DNA from: Opitutaceae bacterium TAV5
Lineage (GTDB): Bacteria; Verrucomicrobiota; Verrucomicrobiia; Opitutales; Opitutaceae
Assembly (NCBI GenBank): GCA_000242935.3
Contig: CP007053.1
Coordinates: forward strand, 2,837,001 to 2,901,000
DNA: 64,000 nt
Direction: 5' to 3'
Shown: piece by piece, positions 20,469 to 28,640 of the stretch
Layout of the letters: every line of letters begins with the position of its first letter
How positions within the stretch are numbered: the first letter of the stretch is position 1
Made by a program: the position numbers and the translations under genes
Notes under the pieces: model-generated
What the model saw: the letters and a program-made list of their open reading frames with translations, nothing else
Told to the model about the DNA's origin: nothing
Database searches by the model: none

Positions 20469-20536
20469 TAGCTGCGAACGCAAGTTCGCAGGCTCCGGAG
20501 AGGAGGCGATTGCCTGCGAACTTGCGTTCGCAGCTA
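20469..20536. repeat. Perfect 24-bp inverted repeat with 20-nt spacer
   Basis: Left arm 20469-20492 (TAGCTGCGAACGCAAGTTCG...) and right arm 20513-20536 are exact reverse complements. Each arm also carries its own internal near-palindrome (GCGAACGCAAGTTCGC). Confidence 0.95.
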
Positions 20537-20549
20537 CAGCACGCCCCTT

Positions 20550-20617
20550 GCCGCGTCGGTCATGCGCGGCAGAAACGAAAACAGCCGCGTCGGTCATGCG
20601 CGGCAGAAACGAAAACA
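20550..20617. repeat. Exact 34-nt tandem duplication
   Basis: The unit starting GCCGCGTCGGTCATGCGCGG at 20550 repeats without change at 20584. Only two copies exist and there is no spacer, so this is not a CRISPR array. Its end merges into the terminator of the histone-like gene. Confidence 0.95.
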
Positions 20618-20641
20618 GCCGCTCCGGTGAGGGAGCGGCTG
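20612..20641 (-). terminator. Rho-independent terminator of the histone-like gene
   Basis: On the minus strand the 10-bp stem CAGCCGCTCC / GGAGCGGCTG (20616-20641) has a 6-nt loop and is followed by TTTTCGTTT. It starts 35 nt after the stop of the lysine-rich gene. Confidence 0.85.
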
Positions 20642-20676
20642 TGACTGAACAAGAGAATGTCAGCGACGAACGCTGA

Positions 20677-20847
20677 TTACTTCTTCTTGGCGACGGCCTT
20701 CTTGGCAGGGGCCTTCTTGACGACGGCTTTCTTGGCGGGCGCCTTCTTGGCGACGACCTTCTTGGCGGGCGCTTTTTTGGCGACTGCTTTCTTTGCGGGC
20801 GCCTTCTTGGCGGCCGGTTTCTTTACCGTCTTGGTGGCTTTGGCCAT
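20677..20847 (-). CDS. Lysine/alanine-rich histone H1-like protein (56 aa)
   Basis: The ATG at 20847 opens a 56-codon frame that is about 40% lysine. After [10 protein letters not shown] it is a near-regular repeat of a ten-residue unit resembling [10 protein letters not shown], ending AVAKKK. It resembles bacterial histone H1-like and AlgP-type tails that bind DNA non-specifically. A good ribosome-binding site (AGGAG, 8 nt before the ATG) and a strong terminator downstream show it is a real, probably well-expressed gene in spite of its length. It is expected in the nucleoid. It is monocistronic. The repetitive codons would allow copy-number slippage between strains. Confidence 0.85.
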   Translation of the reverse strand: MAKATKTVKKPAAKKAPAKKAVAKKAPAKKVVAKKAPAKKAVVKKAPAKKAVAKKK

Positions 20848-21184
20848 GGTTGTTGCTCCTGTATGTTGTGGGTTGTTCTGATAAACGCCGCGCGGAAATT
20901 TTTCCGTTCGGGCCCACCGAGTGGGTTTCGGCGGACAGCAGCAGCTTCAACGTCCGTGGTTTAATTGCAAGTGCGCAGTAAAACTTCTTGTCAGGATTTT
21001 TAACGGTGCTTTCCGGGCCTGTTTCGCATGTACCCGAAATTCGGATACGAAGGGGCGCGACAGAACGGAGGGACGGCGGCATTCCGCCAGCGGGATGGAG
21101 TGAATAACCTGCGGACAACTCCTCGCAACTTCCGTTTGCCAACCGGCCTGTTCGCGGCGAACGTGCGCCGTCCATGAGCGACGT
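20848..21184. other. Gap between divergent histone-like and kinase-like genes
   Basis: No coding sequence is supported. A degenerate relative of the 25-bp element core (CGGCGGCATTCCGCCAGCGG) is at 21071-21090. The AT-rich part at 20970-21010 probably holds the promoters, which I cannot place exactly. Confidence 0.3.
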
Positions 21185-22126
21185 ATGCAAGATCCCTTTA
21201 CCGGCCGAAACACCCGTTTGCGCGGAGCCGCGCTCCCCGGCGCCGCCGGCTGCGCCGCTCTTCAGGACGATCACGAGCGACGACTGGAAGCACTCGCTCG
21301 CCTCCGCGCGGCAGCGGCGGCAGTCGGCATCGCAACGGATCCGGACGACGATCTCGTCCTCTTCCCCGAAGACGAGCTGAGCCTGTTGCGCGGCGCCGAT
21401 CCGCTCTGGGCGGAGATGGCGGCGGCGGTGGATGCGTTTCGCGCCCTCCTGCCGGTGGTGCCGCTGGAGGTGTTCGGTTTTCCCGAGGGAACGGACGACC
21501 CGGTGGGCGACGGCAGCCCGCGCCTGCGCCGGATCGGCAGCGGGGTGGAGGCGTCGGCGTTCGAGGCGGAGGACGGCTCGATCTACAAGTTTTTCCTGCC
21601 CCGCGAGGAGGGCCGCGTGGGCGGCAGCTTCGTTTTCGGCAGGGGCAACGAACAGGCGCAGGAACCGGCGTTGCTGGCGGAAGCGTGTCTGGGGAGCTAT
21701 GGCGACCTGTTCGAAAAGCTCCGGCTCATCCTGGCGCTCGACGGCATGCCGACGGAGGTGGTCGGTGTGACGCCCGAGGGGGTGGTCATCACCAAGCAGG
21801 CGCTCGGCGACCGGTTGCCGGAGGGAACGGATACATCGGCGATGCTGCCGGCGGCCCTGTTGCCGATTCCGGCGCGGTTTCTGCGGGCGCATCGCGATCA
21901 TCCGCGGCTGTTTTTTCATGGCGGGCGCGCCTGGCTGGTGGCCGACCTGCATGCGAAAAATCTGGTGCGGGCAGCCGACGGCGCGTGGCGGGTGATCGAC
22001 CTGCTGGCCGCACCCTGGCCGATGGAGCTGGCCGCCCGTGAACCGCTGATGGCCGACTGGCTGGCGCGCGTGCAGCTCGATCCTGCCGCCGGGTTGCTGC
22101 GCGGAGCGGACGACGCGGAATTGTGA
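21185..22126 (+). CDS. Kinase-fold-like protein, function unknown
   Basis: A 313-residue protein with no signal peptide. Residues ~118-145 read RIGSGVEASAFEAEDGSIYKF, which has the shape of a protein-kinase glycine-rich loop with the ATP-binding lysine after it. Further on, FFHGGRAWLVADLHAKNLVR (about 239-258) resembles the catalytic loop 'D-L-H-x-x-N', and WRVIDLLA the metal-binding 'I-D' strand. Spacing and motifs recall the small kinase domains of mobile 'polyvalent' proteins and the aminoglycoside-phosphotransferase-like superfamily. The first 110 residues are helical and Ala/Leu-rich without a known motif. It stands alone. Call: probable phosphotransferase fold, substrate unknown. Confidence 0.5.
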   Translation: MQDPFTGRNTRLRGAALPGAAGCAALQDDHERRLEALARLRAAAAAVGIATDPDDDLVLFPEDELSLLRGADPLWAEMAAAVDAFRALLPVVPLEVFGFPEGTDDPVGDGSPRLRRIGSGVEASAFEAEDGSIYKFFLPREEGRVGGSFVFGRGNEQAQEPALLAEACLGSYGDLFEKLRLILALDGMPTEVVGVTPEGVVITKQALGDRLPEGTDTSAMLPAALLPIPARFLRAHRDHPRLFFHGGRAWLVADLHAKNLVRAADGAWRVIDLLAAPWPMELAAREPLMADWLARVQLDPAAGLLRGADDAEL

Positions 22127-22170
22127 AACGGTGCGCCCGCGAATGGCGTTTGAAGCGGCATTCTGCAAAC

Positions 22171-22191
22171 GGGCGCACGTGAAGTGCGCCC
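22171..22191. terminator. Hairpin between two convergent genes
   Basis: GGGCGCAC (22171-22178) and GTGCGCCC (22184-22191) form a perfect 8-bp stem with a 5-nt loop. No T-run follows on either side, so it may be a repeat rather than a terminator. It lies in the 113-nt convergent gap. Confidence 0.4.
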
Positions 22192-22239
22192 CTACGATGG
22201 GATCGGAAATTTCAGGACATCGCCACTGGGCAACCGCCG

Positions 22240-23118
22240 TCACTTGATACCGGCGCGGGCGTCGGTGGCGACGATGTGGCGCTGGAACCAGCGGAAAAAC
22301 ACGATGACGGGCAACGTCGCCATCACGGCGCAGGCGAGGATGTCGCCCCACCGGACGGGCGGTTGCGTGAAGAGGTTGGCGAGGCTGATCTGCACGGTGC
22401 GCGTCTCCTCGCGCGTGGCGATCATCAGCGGCCAGAGAAAATCACCCCAATGGACGAGCAGGTCGAGCACCACGACCGTTGCCAGCGCGGGCCGGATCGA
22501 GGGCAGCGCCACGCACCGGAACTGTTTCCAGGCGCCCGCGCCGTCGATCACGGCGGCTTCCTCCAGCGCCACCGGCACGGAGAGGAAATGCTGGCGGAGG
22601 AAATAGATGTTAAACGCCTTGGCGAGGAACGGCACGGTGAGGCCGGCCATCGCGGCCGCATGGCCGCCGGTCAGCCCGAGATCGCGGGCGGTGAAAAACA
22701 TCGGCACGGCGAGCACCTCGACCGGCAGGATAATGAGGATGACCACGCCGGCAAAAAGCAGTTCGCGTCCGCGAAACTCCATCCGGGCAAACGCGTAGGC
22801 GGCGAGGGCGTTGACGAACAGACCGACGCCGCCGATGATGATCACTTGCAACGCGGAGTTGACGAGCGCCCGGCCGAGCGCGGCGCGCCGCCAGGCGTCG
22901 GCGTAGTGGGCAAGCGTCCAGCCGCCGGCTTCGAACCAGGCGCCGGGGCCGGTCCGGAAAATCTGCGACTCCTCGCGCAGCGAGGCCGCCGCCATCCAGA
23001 GCAGCGGTGCGAGAAAGAGGAGCGCGACGCAAACGCTGGCGAACCAGGTCCAGGCGAGACGGAAACGGGGGCCGCCATCGCGAGGGCGGTGAGGTTGGTT
23101 CTGGCGGGCGGTTTTCAT
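22240..23118 (-). CDS. ABC sugar transporter permease (MalG type)
   Basis: Start at the ATG at 23118, overlapping the upstream permease stop by 4 nt. The 292 residues hold six predicted helices, the first being LAWTWFASVCVALLFLAPLL. The EAA loop that contacts the ATPase reads LEEAAVIDGAGAWKQFRCVALP (core EEAAVIDGAGAW, about 198-209). Size and motif match the second inner-membrane subunit of carbohydrate uptake (CUT1) systems. It forms a channel with the neighbouring permease. No ATPase gene is in the operon, which is common for CUT1 systems that use a shared MsiK-type ATPase. Confidence 0.95.
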   Translation of the reverse strand: MKTARQNQPHRPRDGGPRFRLAWTWFASVCVALLFLAPLLWMAAASLREESQIFRTGPGAWFEAGGWTLAHYADAWRRAALGRALVNSALQVIIIGGVGLFVNALAAYAFARMEFRGRELLFAGVVILIILPVEVLAVPMFFTARDLGLTGGHAAAMAGLTVPFLAKAFNIYFLRQHFLSVPVALEEAAVIDGAGAWKQFRCVALPSIRPALATVVVLDLLVHWGDFLWPLMIATREETRTVQISLANLFTQPPVRWGDILACAVMATLPVIVFFRWFQRHIVATDARAGIK

Positions 23119-24020
23119 TCGCGTTCCTCCCGTGTGGAGCGGCGTTGCAGCCAGGTGAGCCCGCCGACCAGCAGCAGGAACAGAAATGCCGCCGCGCAGG
23201 CGCGGCCGAGGTTCTGGCTGACGAACGTCATTTCGTAAACCGACTGGATGAGCGACAGCGTGCTGTTGCCCGGCCCGCCGCGCGTCATCAGGTACGGCTG
23301 CACGAAAATCCGGAACGCGAGGATGATCGTCACCGTGACGACGAACACGATCGTGTTGCGCATGGAGGGCACGATCACGTGCCACACGCGCTGCCACGCG
23401 CCCGCGCCGTCGATGCGGGCGGCTTCGAGCAGCTCCTTCGGCACGGACTGGAGGCCGGCGAGGAATACCATCATCTGCAACCCCGTGCCTTGCCAGATGG
23501 ACATGAACGCGATGGCCGGCAGCGCCAGTGCCGGATCGCGCAGCCACGCCTGCGGCGGCAGGCCGGCGAGGCCGAGCGCCGCGTTGACGAGGCCGGTCTC
23601 GATGCCGCCACCCGCGCCGGTCTGCGCCGGCTGGTAGAGCAGCGTCCACAACACCGCGAGCACGGGCATGGCGACGATGGTCGGCACGAAGAACACGGCG
23701 CGCAGCCACCGCCACGCCGGTTCGGGGCGGTTGACCCAGAGGGCGAGGAAAAACGCCAGCACCGTTTGCAGCGGCACGACGAGCGCGGCGAAGAGGAGGG
23801 TGTTGCCGAAGGCGCGCAGGAAACGGGCGTCGCCGAGCAGGTCGGCGAAGTTGCCGAAGCCGATGCCGCGGGCGCGTTCGGGCGCGAGCAGATCGGCGTC
23901 GGTGAAACTCCAGTAGCCGGCGCGCAGCATCGGCCAGACGACGAAGAGGGCGAGCAACGCCAGCGCCGGGGCGAGAAACCAAGGCGCGGCGCGGCCGCGG
24001 GCGCGTTGCCAGGCGGTCAC
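23115..24020 (-). CDS. ABC sugar transporter permease (MalF type)
   Basis: A 301-residue protein. The start is a GTG at 24020 whose GTGA overlaps the stop of the binding-protein gene by 4 nt. Six helices are predicted, the first being APWFLAPALALLALFVVWPML. The EAA loop reads LEAARIDGAGAWQRVWHVIVP (core LLEAARIDGAGAW, about 197-209). The sequence matches the CUT1 first permease. The Asp/Gly pattern of the loop is intact, so the protein should be functional. Overlaps on both sides indicate one operon with the binding protein and the second permease. Confidence 0.95.
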   Translation of the reverse strand: MTAWQRARGRAAPWFLAPALALLALFVVWPMLRAGYWSFTDADLLAPERARGIGFGNFADLLGDARFLRAFGNTLLFAALVVPLQTVLAFFLALWVNRPEPAWRWLRAVFFVPTIVAMPVLAVLWTLLYQPAQTGAGGGIETGLVNAALGLAGLPPQAWLRDPALALPAIAFMSIWQGTGLQMMVFLAGLQSVPKELLEAARIDGAGAWQRVWHVIVPSMRNTIVFVVTVTIILAFRIFVQPYLMTRGGPGNSTLSLIQSVYEMTFVSQNLGRACAAAFLFLLLVGGLTWLQRRSTREERE

Positions 24021-25441
24021 GGGCGGACCTCCTTTCGGATCGGAGCGGATGCCTCACCCGCGTCACCCCGTTCAGGGTCTTTCGGCCGCGGGCGTGCCGC
24101 GCCGCGGCGGTCGATCACGCGCTGGATTTCGTCCTCGGCCTGGCGCAGGCGGGCGGCGACATCGGCGCCGCGCGAGATGTCGCGCAGGGCGGCGGCGAAA
24201 CGCTGGGTGAGCGTGGCGTAGAAGGGTGTGCGCGGACGCGCCCGCGCCGTCGTTTCCAGTTGTCGGCGGAAAAGCGAGTAGGGAGGCGTTTCGTATTCGG
24301 GAAACGCGGCGAAGGCGGAGCGGCGGCCGGGCACGGCGCCGTTGGCGCGCACGATCGGCTCCACGCCGTGCCGCGGATCGGTGACCCGGCGCAGCCAGAG
24401 CGCGGCGAGTTCCGGATCGCGGGCGTGCGAGGAAATGCCCCAGCACCAGCTCCCGCAGGGCGCGGCGGGTTTCGCACCGGCACGCGGCAGCGGCATGACG
24501 CCGAGCCGGTCGCCCTTGCGCTCAAGGTGCGTGCGCGCCATCCAGTGGCCGCTCCAGTCCATGGCGACCTTGCCGTTGCCGAAGGGATCGGGATCGACGG
24601 GATCGGTGGCCGCGAAGTTTTGGGTAAAAAGCTGCTGCCAGCCTTGCAGGCTGCGGACGTTGGCGTCGCTGGCGAGCACGCCGCGCACGCGGGAGCGAGC
24701 GTTGTGGCCGGCGGGGGCGGGGCCAGCCTCCGCACCGGTTGTCGTTTCAGTTTCGATCAGCGTGCCGCCGCCGCTCCAGACGACGGGGCTGAAGGCGTAG
24801 GTGAACCATTCGTCGGAGCTGTCGTCCATGTGGAGCGCGAGCGGCTCGATGCCGGCATCGCGGAGGCGGCGGCAGGCGGCGAGAAATTCGTCCCACGTCC
24901 AGCCGGCGCTGTCGGGCGGCGGCGGGATGACGCCGGCGCGGGCGAGCAGTTCGCGGTCGTAGTAGAGCACGACGGCCGAATCGAACGCGCCGAGCGCGTA
25001 CAGTTTTCCGTCGATCGTGCCCTGTTCGAGAAGCGTGGGCAGGAAATCGGCGCGGGTCGCGTCGTCGATCCACGCATCGAGCGGCGCGAGCAGGCCGGCA
25101 TCGACGAGCCGGGCGACGAGCGGGCCGTCCATGTCGAAGACATCGGGCAGGTCGCGGGCGGCGGCGGCGATGGCGAGTTTTTCCGTGTACTGGAAGTCGG
25201 GGAAAAACGCGATTTCCACGCGGATGCCGCGCGCGGCGTGAGCGGCGTTGAACGCCTCCGCGATGGCGCGCATGGCCCGGTTTTCGGCTTCCTGCCCCTG
25301 ATGCGACCACACGCGGATGACGCGTTCATCGTCGTCGGCGGGCGCGCGGCGGCAGCCCGAAACCGAAGTCACCACGGACAAAAGAACGATCGCCACGCCG
25401 GTCAGCGCCGCGATCCGTAGATGCAGGCGGGGGGGTTGCAT
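24017..25441 (-). CDS. Sugar-binding lipoprotein of the ABC transporter
   Basis: Start chosen at the ATG at 25441 (474 aa), because it yields a lipoprotein signal: a hydrophobic stretch (IAALTGVAIVLLSVVTSVSG) ending in the lipobox SVSGC. The mature protein begins ERVIRVWSHQGQEAENRAM, then has the typical RGIRVEIAFFPD strand, DVFDMDG, KLYALGAFDSAVVLYYD and WTWDEFLAACRRL, all family 1 solute-binding protein features. KVAMDWSGHW (about 300) is the conserved ligand-domain strand. It heads the operon with the two permeases. The ligand is unknown; no glycosidase lies beside it. Confidence 0.92.
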   Translation of the reverse strand: MQPPRLHLRIAALTGVAIVLLSVVTSVSGCRRAPADDDERVIRVWSHQGQEAENRAMRAIAEAFNAAHAARGIRVEIAFFPDFQYTEKLAIAAAARDLPDVFDMDGPLVARLVDAGLLAPLDAWIDDATRADFLPTLLEQGTIDGKLYALGAFDSAVVLYYDRELLARAGVIPPPPDSAGWTWDEFLAACRRLRDAGIEPLALHMDDSSDEWFTYAFSPVVWSGGGTLIETETTTGAEAGPAPAGHNARSRVRGVLASDANVRSLQGWQQLFTQNFAATDPVDPDPFGNGKVAMDWSGHWMARTHLERKGDRLGVMPLPRAGAKPAAPCGSWCWGISSHARDPELAALWLRRVTDPRHGVEPIVRANGAVPGRRSAFAAFPEYETPPYSLFRRQLETTARARPRTPFYATLTQRFAAALRDISRGADVAARLRQAEDEIQRVIDRRGAARPRPKDPERGDAGEASAPIRKEVRP

Positions 25442-25524
25442 TGCTGTTACCGGGAAGCCATCCGGCGGACATTGCAATGCCCGATGACAGATCGGGGGAA
25501 TTTTTTCAAAGGAGCGGCGCTCCG

Positions 25525-26979
25525 TCAGGCGCACGCATCGAGCGCGGCGTCGAGAGCCTGTTGATCGAGATGCACGCCGATGAACACCAGTTCCTGGCGG
25601 CGGTCGCCGTGCGGCGGCTCCCAGAGGGCGCGGATCGTGGCGGGCAGTTTCTCTTCGGTGATCTGTCCGCGCTCGACGAGCGTGGCGGCCCAGGGGCGCA
25701 GGTATTCGATGCGCGCGATACGGCCGGCGGCGGAGAGAAACGCCATTTCATCGTTTTTTTCCTTCGCCCAGAAAAAACCTTTGGCGCGCAACAGGCCGGG
25801 GATGCCGTCGCGCCCGATCAGCGCACAGACGGCGTCAGCGGAGAGTGGCCGGCGGCGCGTGTACAGGCAGGTCATAATGCCGAAACGCGCGGCGTGATCA
25901 CCGGCGCCGGCGGAGCGCGGACTGGCCGGCGTGGAGCCGGACGCGGAGGTGACGACGGGCGCGGTGCGGGCAGTGCGGCGGCGGAGATTGGCCTCGCCGA
26001 GGGTATTCAGGTTCTGAATCCACGCCGCACTTTTCAGCGAGACCTGCGGATCGAAACGGGACGCGCCGGGCCAGAATCCGGGCCCAAGGCGGGCTTCGCG
26101 GGCCGGGTGGATTTCGGCGCGCGGGTTGAGGCCGGCCAGCAGGGCGGTGACGGTGGCCAGCTCGCCGGCGGAGACGAGATCGGTCTTGTTGACGACGATG
26201 ACATCGGCGCACTCGGCCTGCTCCACCATGAGCTGGAAGACCGGCGTGTCGCCGCCGGCGGCATCGGAAGCGGGCGGGGTGTCCGCAACCACTCTTTCTC
26301 GTTCTCCTTCTCTTTCTCGTTCTCCGGATTGTGGTCTTTCCCGTTCTCGTTCTCCTGCCTGCGTTCCGGGGCGTCTTGCGAGTTCCGGAGCAGGAGAATG
26401 ATCAGGAGAAAGAGAAGGAGGACGAATCCGGACCGGAGAAAGAGAACGAGCAGGAGAAGGAGAACGATTCCCATCGGAAGCGGGCGAGGTGTCCGCCGGC
26501 TGCCGCCAGCCGGCGAGGAAACGGGCGGCGTCCACGACGGTGACGAGCGCGTGCAGGCGGGCGAACTCGCCGAGGGTGCGGCCAAATTCGTTGGGACGCA
26601 GAAACAGGTCGGCGAGGGGGCGCGGGGTGGCGACGCCGGAGCATTCGACGACGATGTGGTCGTAGCGCCCGGAGGCGGCGAGTTCGGCGACGGTTTCGGC
26701 AAGCTGGTCGCGCACGGAGCAGCAGACACAGCCGTTGGTGAGTTCGATCATGCGCGCGGCGGACGCGACAGCGTGGCCGGGCAGCGCCTCGCGGAGGAGC
26801 GCGGCGTCGAGATTGAGAGCACCGACGTCGTTGACGACCAGCGCCACACGCAGCCCGTGCGGTGCGGAGACCAGGCGGGTGAGGAGCGTGGTTTTTCCTG
26901 CGCCGAGGAAGCCGGATACGATCGTGACCGGCGGCAGCCGGGCGGGATCGGTTTCGACGGGAGGAATCAGCGATGGCAT
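25525..26979 (-). CDS. CobW/YjiA-type GTPase with an in-frame 70-residue low-complexity insertion
   Basis: The ATG at 26979 gives 484 residues. G1 is IVSGFLGAGKTTLL (about 20-33), the metal-binding motif is TNGCVCCSVR (C-x-C-C, about 81-90), followed by HIVVECSGVA, G4 is VVNKTDLVS and the C-terminal CobW domain includes FFWAKEKNDEMAF and RQELVFIGVHLDQQAL. Family members are 320-380 residues long. The excess lies between VVDAARFLAGW and FQLMVEQAECADVIVVNKTD: a Ser/Pro then Arg/Glu-rich stretch (RSPSPARSLSP ... GEREREGERER) encoded by a palindrome at 26287-26472 flanked by 24-nt direct repeats. The insertion is exactly 210 nt, so the frame survives. Likely a metallochaperone (zinc or cobalt class); whether it still works is open. 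Confidence 0.9.
   Translation of the reverse strand: MPSLIPPVETDPARLPPVTIVSGFLGAGKTTLLTRLVSAPHGLRVALVVNDVGALNLDAALLREALPGHAVASAARMIELTNGCVCCSVRDQLAETVAELAASGRYDHIVVECSGVATPRPLADLFLRPNEFGRTLGEFARLHALVTVVDAARFLAGWRQPADTSPASDGNRSPSPARSLSPVRIRPPSLSPDHSPAPELARRPGTQAGERERERPQSGEREREGERERVVADTPPASDAAGGDTPVFQLMVEQAECADVIVVNKTDLVSAGELATVTALLAGLNPRAEIHPAREARLGPGFWPGASRFDPQVSLKSAAWIQNLNTLGEANLRRRTARTAPVVTSASGSTPASPRSAGAGDHAARFGIMTCLYTRRRPLSADAVCALIGRDGIPGLLRAKGFFWAKEKNDEMAFLSAAGRIARIEYLRPWAATLVERGQITEEKLPATIRALWEPPHGDRRQELVFIGVHLDQQALDAALDACA
26263..26496. repeat. Palindromic polypurine/polypyrimidine insertion inside the CobW gene, with flanking direct repeats
   Basis: Direct repeats 26263-26286 and 26473-26496 (ATCGGAAGCGGGCG[G/A]GGTG..., 23 of 24 identical) are 210 nt apart. 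Between them the left half is pyrimidine-rich (CTCTTTCTCGTTCTCC words, 26292-26366) and the right half is the purine-rich counterpart (GAGAAAGAGAACGAG words, 26386-26467), making an imperfect inverted repeat. Protein-level duplicates ADTSPASD and ADTPPASD mark the borders. Confidence 0.9.
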
Positions 26980-27193
26980 GGTGGCAACACCAGCAGATGC
27001 ACCGGGAAGAGGAGAGGCAAACAAACGCGTCCGTTTCTGCGGATGTGGCTCGGCTTGAGGAAGGAGGGCGGCGCGGGAGCGCCGGTCACCACAGGCAGGG
27101 ACGCCTGTGGCTGCGGTTTGCGCGTAGCGGCATGCCTCCGTGTGGTTCGACTCCGCTCACCACCCTGAGCTTGCCTCCCTGCATGCCGGTCCG

Positions 27194-28630
27194 TCAGCCG
27201 GAGGCGGGCGTCAGCCTGTAAACGTGCGGTTGGGGGCGGGCGGCGACGCGGATTTGTTCGACGAGGGCACGGATGCGGGTCTGCGTTTCGGCCTCCTGCG
27301 GTTTCATTTTCAGGTAACGTTGCACGACGCCGCGGTTGTAGTTGTCCATGCGGTTGTCGCTGCCGTTCCATTTTTCGACGAGGGCTTCGAGGCGGGCGCG
27401 GACGTCGTCAAAGCTGACGGGATGGGCGACGTCGCGAAGGTGGAAGTGTTCGACCTGGGCGACGCCGCGATCGCCGTGCGCGACGAGGGCGCGCCACTGC
27501 ATGACGAGTTCGAGCACCCCGGCGGCCTGTTTTGCCTGGGGAGTCCCGGGCAGGGTGGCGAGGTTGACGCCGGTGGCGAGTTCGGCGGCGGTCCAGGTAC
27601 GGATGATCTGCTGGTCGATGGCCAGGGTGTAGTTGCCGGGCGCGAGACTCTCGACGACGAGGGTCTCGCGGTTGAGGTCGTCGGTGAAGGGGATGTAATC
27701 GAGGGCGGGCGTGGCGTTTTTTTCGACCGGACAGGGAAGGGCGGCGGCGTTGACGGTGAAAGTCAGGGTGGCGGCGCCATCGGCGGCTGTCCGGGTGAGG
27801 GCGGTGACGGTGGCGTTGCGGACCCTGGTGACGCGGGGATTGGCGCCGGAAGCATCGATGGCGACGTGCGAGACTTCGGCAGGGGCGCCCTGGCTTTGCA
27901 GGAAATAGTAGGCCATGACGAAGTGGCCGGCCTGACGCGGATGGACGCGGTCGGGGCCAACGAGGGTGAAGGCGGGATCGGCCTGCTGGAGTTTCGCGTT
28001 GAGCGTGGTCATGGGACGATGGATCTCGATGAGGCCGATCTTGCCGTCACTGGCGGCGGCGGTGTCGCGGGCGAACTGCGCGCAGTCGGCGAGGGCAAGG
28101 CTGTTGACGCCGGGGAGGTTTGCCGCGGCACGGTCGCTCTGCATGGTTTCGTCGTAGATCGACGGGGTGAGGAGCTGCACGCGCGCGCCGTCGGCCTGGA
28201 GGCGGGCGATGAGCTGTGTCATGTTCTTCCGGTACGCGGCGAGCGCGTCGGCGCGACGTTTGAGGATGTCGGGCGAAGGTTCGGTGGAGCCTGAGGGGAG
28301 TTCGGCGTAGAGGTTGCGGTTCACGTCGTTCATGCCGAGCATGACGGTGGCGACGGTGGGTTTTTTTGCAGCGATGTCCCAGTCGTAGCGACGGAGCGCG
28401 CCGGCGGCGGAGTCGCCGGAGATGCCGCAGTTGAAGATGTCGATGGCGCGGTCGGGGAAACGGGTGGCGTAATAAACGGCGATCCAGGTGTGGTAGTATC
28501 CGTTCTGCGTGACGCTGTCGCCGACGACAGCCCAGCGGTCGCCGTCGCGAAAGAGATCGGCGGTGGCGGCGTGGGCAGGGGAGACAATGAAAACGAGAAC
28601 TGTGAGCAGCAGGGCGGGGAGGTGACGCAT
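27194..28630 (-). CDS. Secreted SGNH/GDSL hydrolase (module B)
   Basis: A 478-residue protein with a signal peptide (LPALLLTVLVFIVSPAHA). Block I is WAVVGDSVTQNG (Ser in GDS), block II NCGISGDSAAG, block III MLGMNDVN and block V DRVHPRQAGH (Asp/His), so the full Ser-His-Asp set is visible. SGNH enzymes of this kind deacetylate sugars or cleave other esters. After ~270 residues comes a beta-rich region (ATLTFTVNAAALPCP; LVVESLAPGNYTLAID), then a C-terminal helical end. It is the last gene of the module B operon, 10 nt after the pseudopilin gene. A carbohydrate esterase role is the best guess. Confidence 0.88.
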   Translation of the reverse strand: MRHLPALLLTVLVFIVSPAHAATADLFRDGDRWAVVGDSVTQNGYYHTWIAVYYATRFPDRAIDIFNCGISGDSAAGALRRYDWDIAAKKPTVATVMLGMNDVNRNLYAELPSGSTEPSPDILKRRADALAAYRKNMTQLIARLQADGARVQLLTPSIYDETMQSDRAAANLPGVNSLALADCAQFARDTAAASDGKIGLIEIHRPMTTLNAKLQQADPAFTLVGPDRVHPRQAGHFVMAYYFLQSQGAPAEVSHVAIDASGANPRVTRVRNATVTALTRTAADGAATLTFTVNAAALPCPVEKNATPALDYIPFTDDLNRETLVVESLAPGNYTLAIDQQIIRTWTAAELATGVNLATLPGTPQAKQAAGVLELVMQWRALVAHGDRGVAQVEHFHLRDVAHPVSFDDVRARLEALVEKWNGSDNRMDNYNRGVVQRYLKMKPQEAETQTRIRALVEQIRVAARPQPHVYRLTPASG

Positions 28631-28640
28631 GCGGGAATGA

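Larger units (their letters stand above)
20376..20676. other. Repeat-filled gap between the 113-aa gene and the histone-like gene
   Basis: No gene is supported in these 301 bases. They hold a long palindrome (20469-20536), a 34-nt tandem duplication (20550-20617) and a terminator (20612-20641), each listed separately. Confidence 0.7.

Noticed and set aside
20550-20617. CRISPR-like repeat
   Set aside because: Two adjacent copies with no spacers and no cas genes.
20660-22351. 563-codon minus-strand frame through the kinase-like and histone-like genes
   Set aside because: Out of frame with both; it reads the lysine repeat as Gln/Glu/Arg.
22240-24066. 608-codon frame fusing the permease with upstream sequence
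   Set aside because: The N-terminal half is an Arg/Ala shadow of the other permease; the real start is the ATG at 23118 with a 4-nt overlap.
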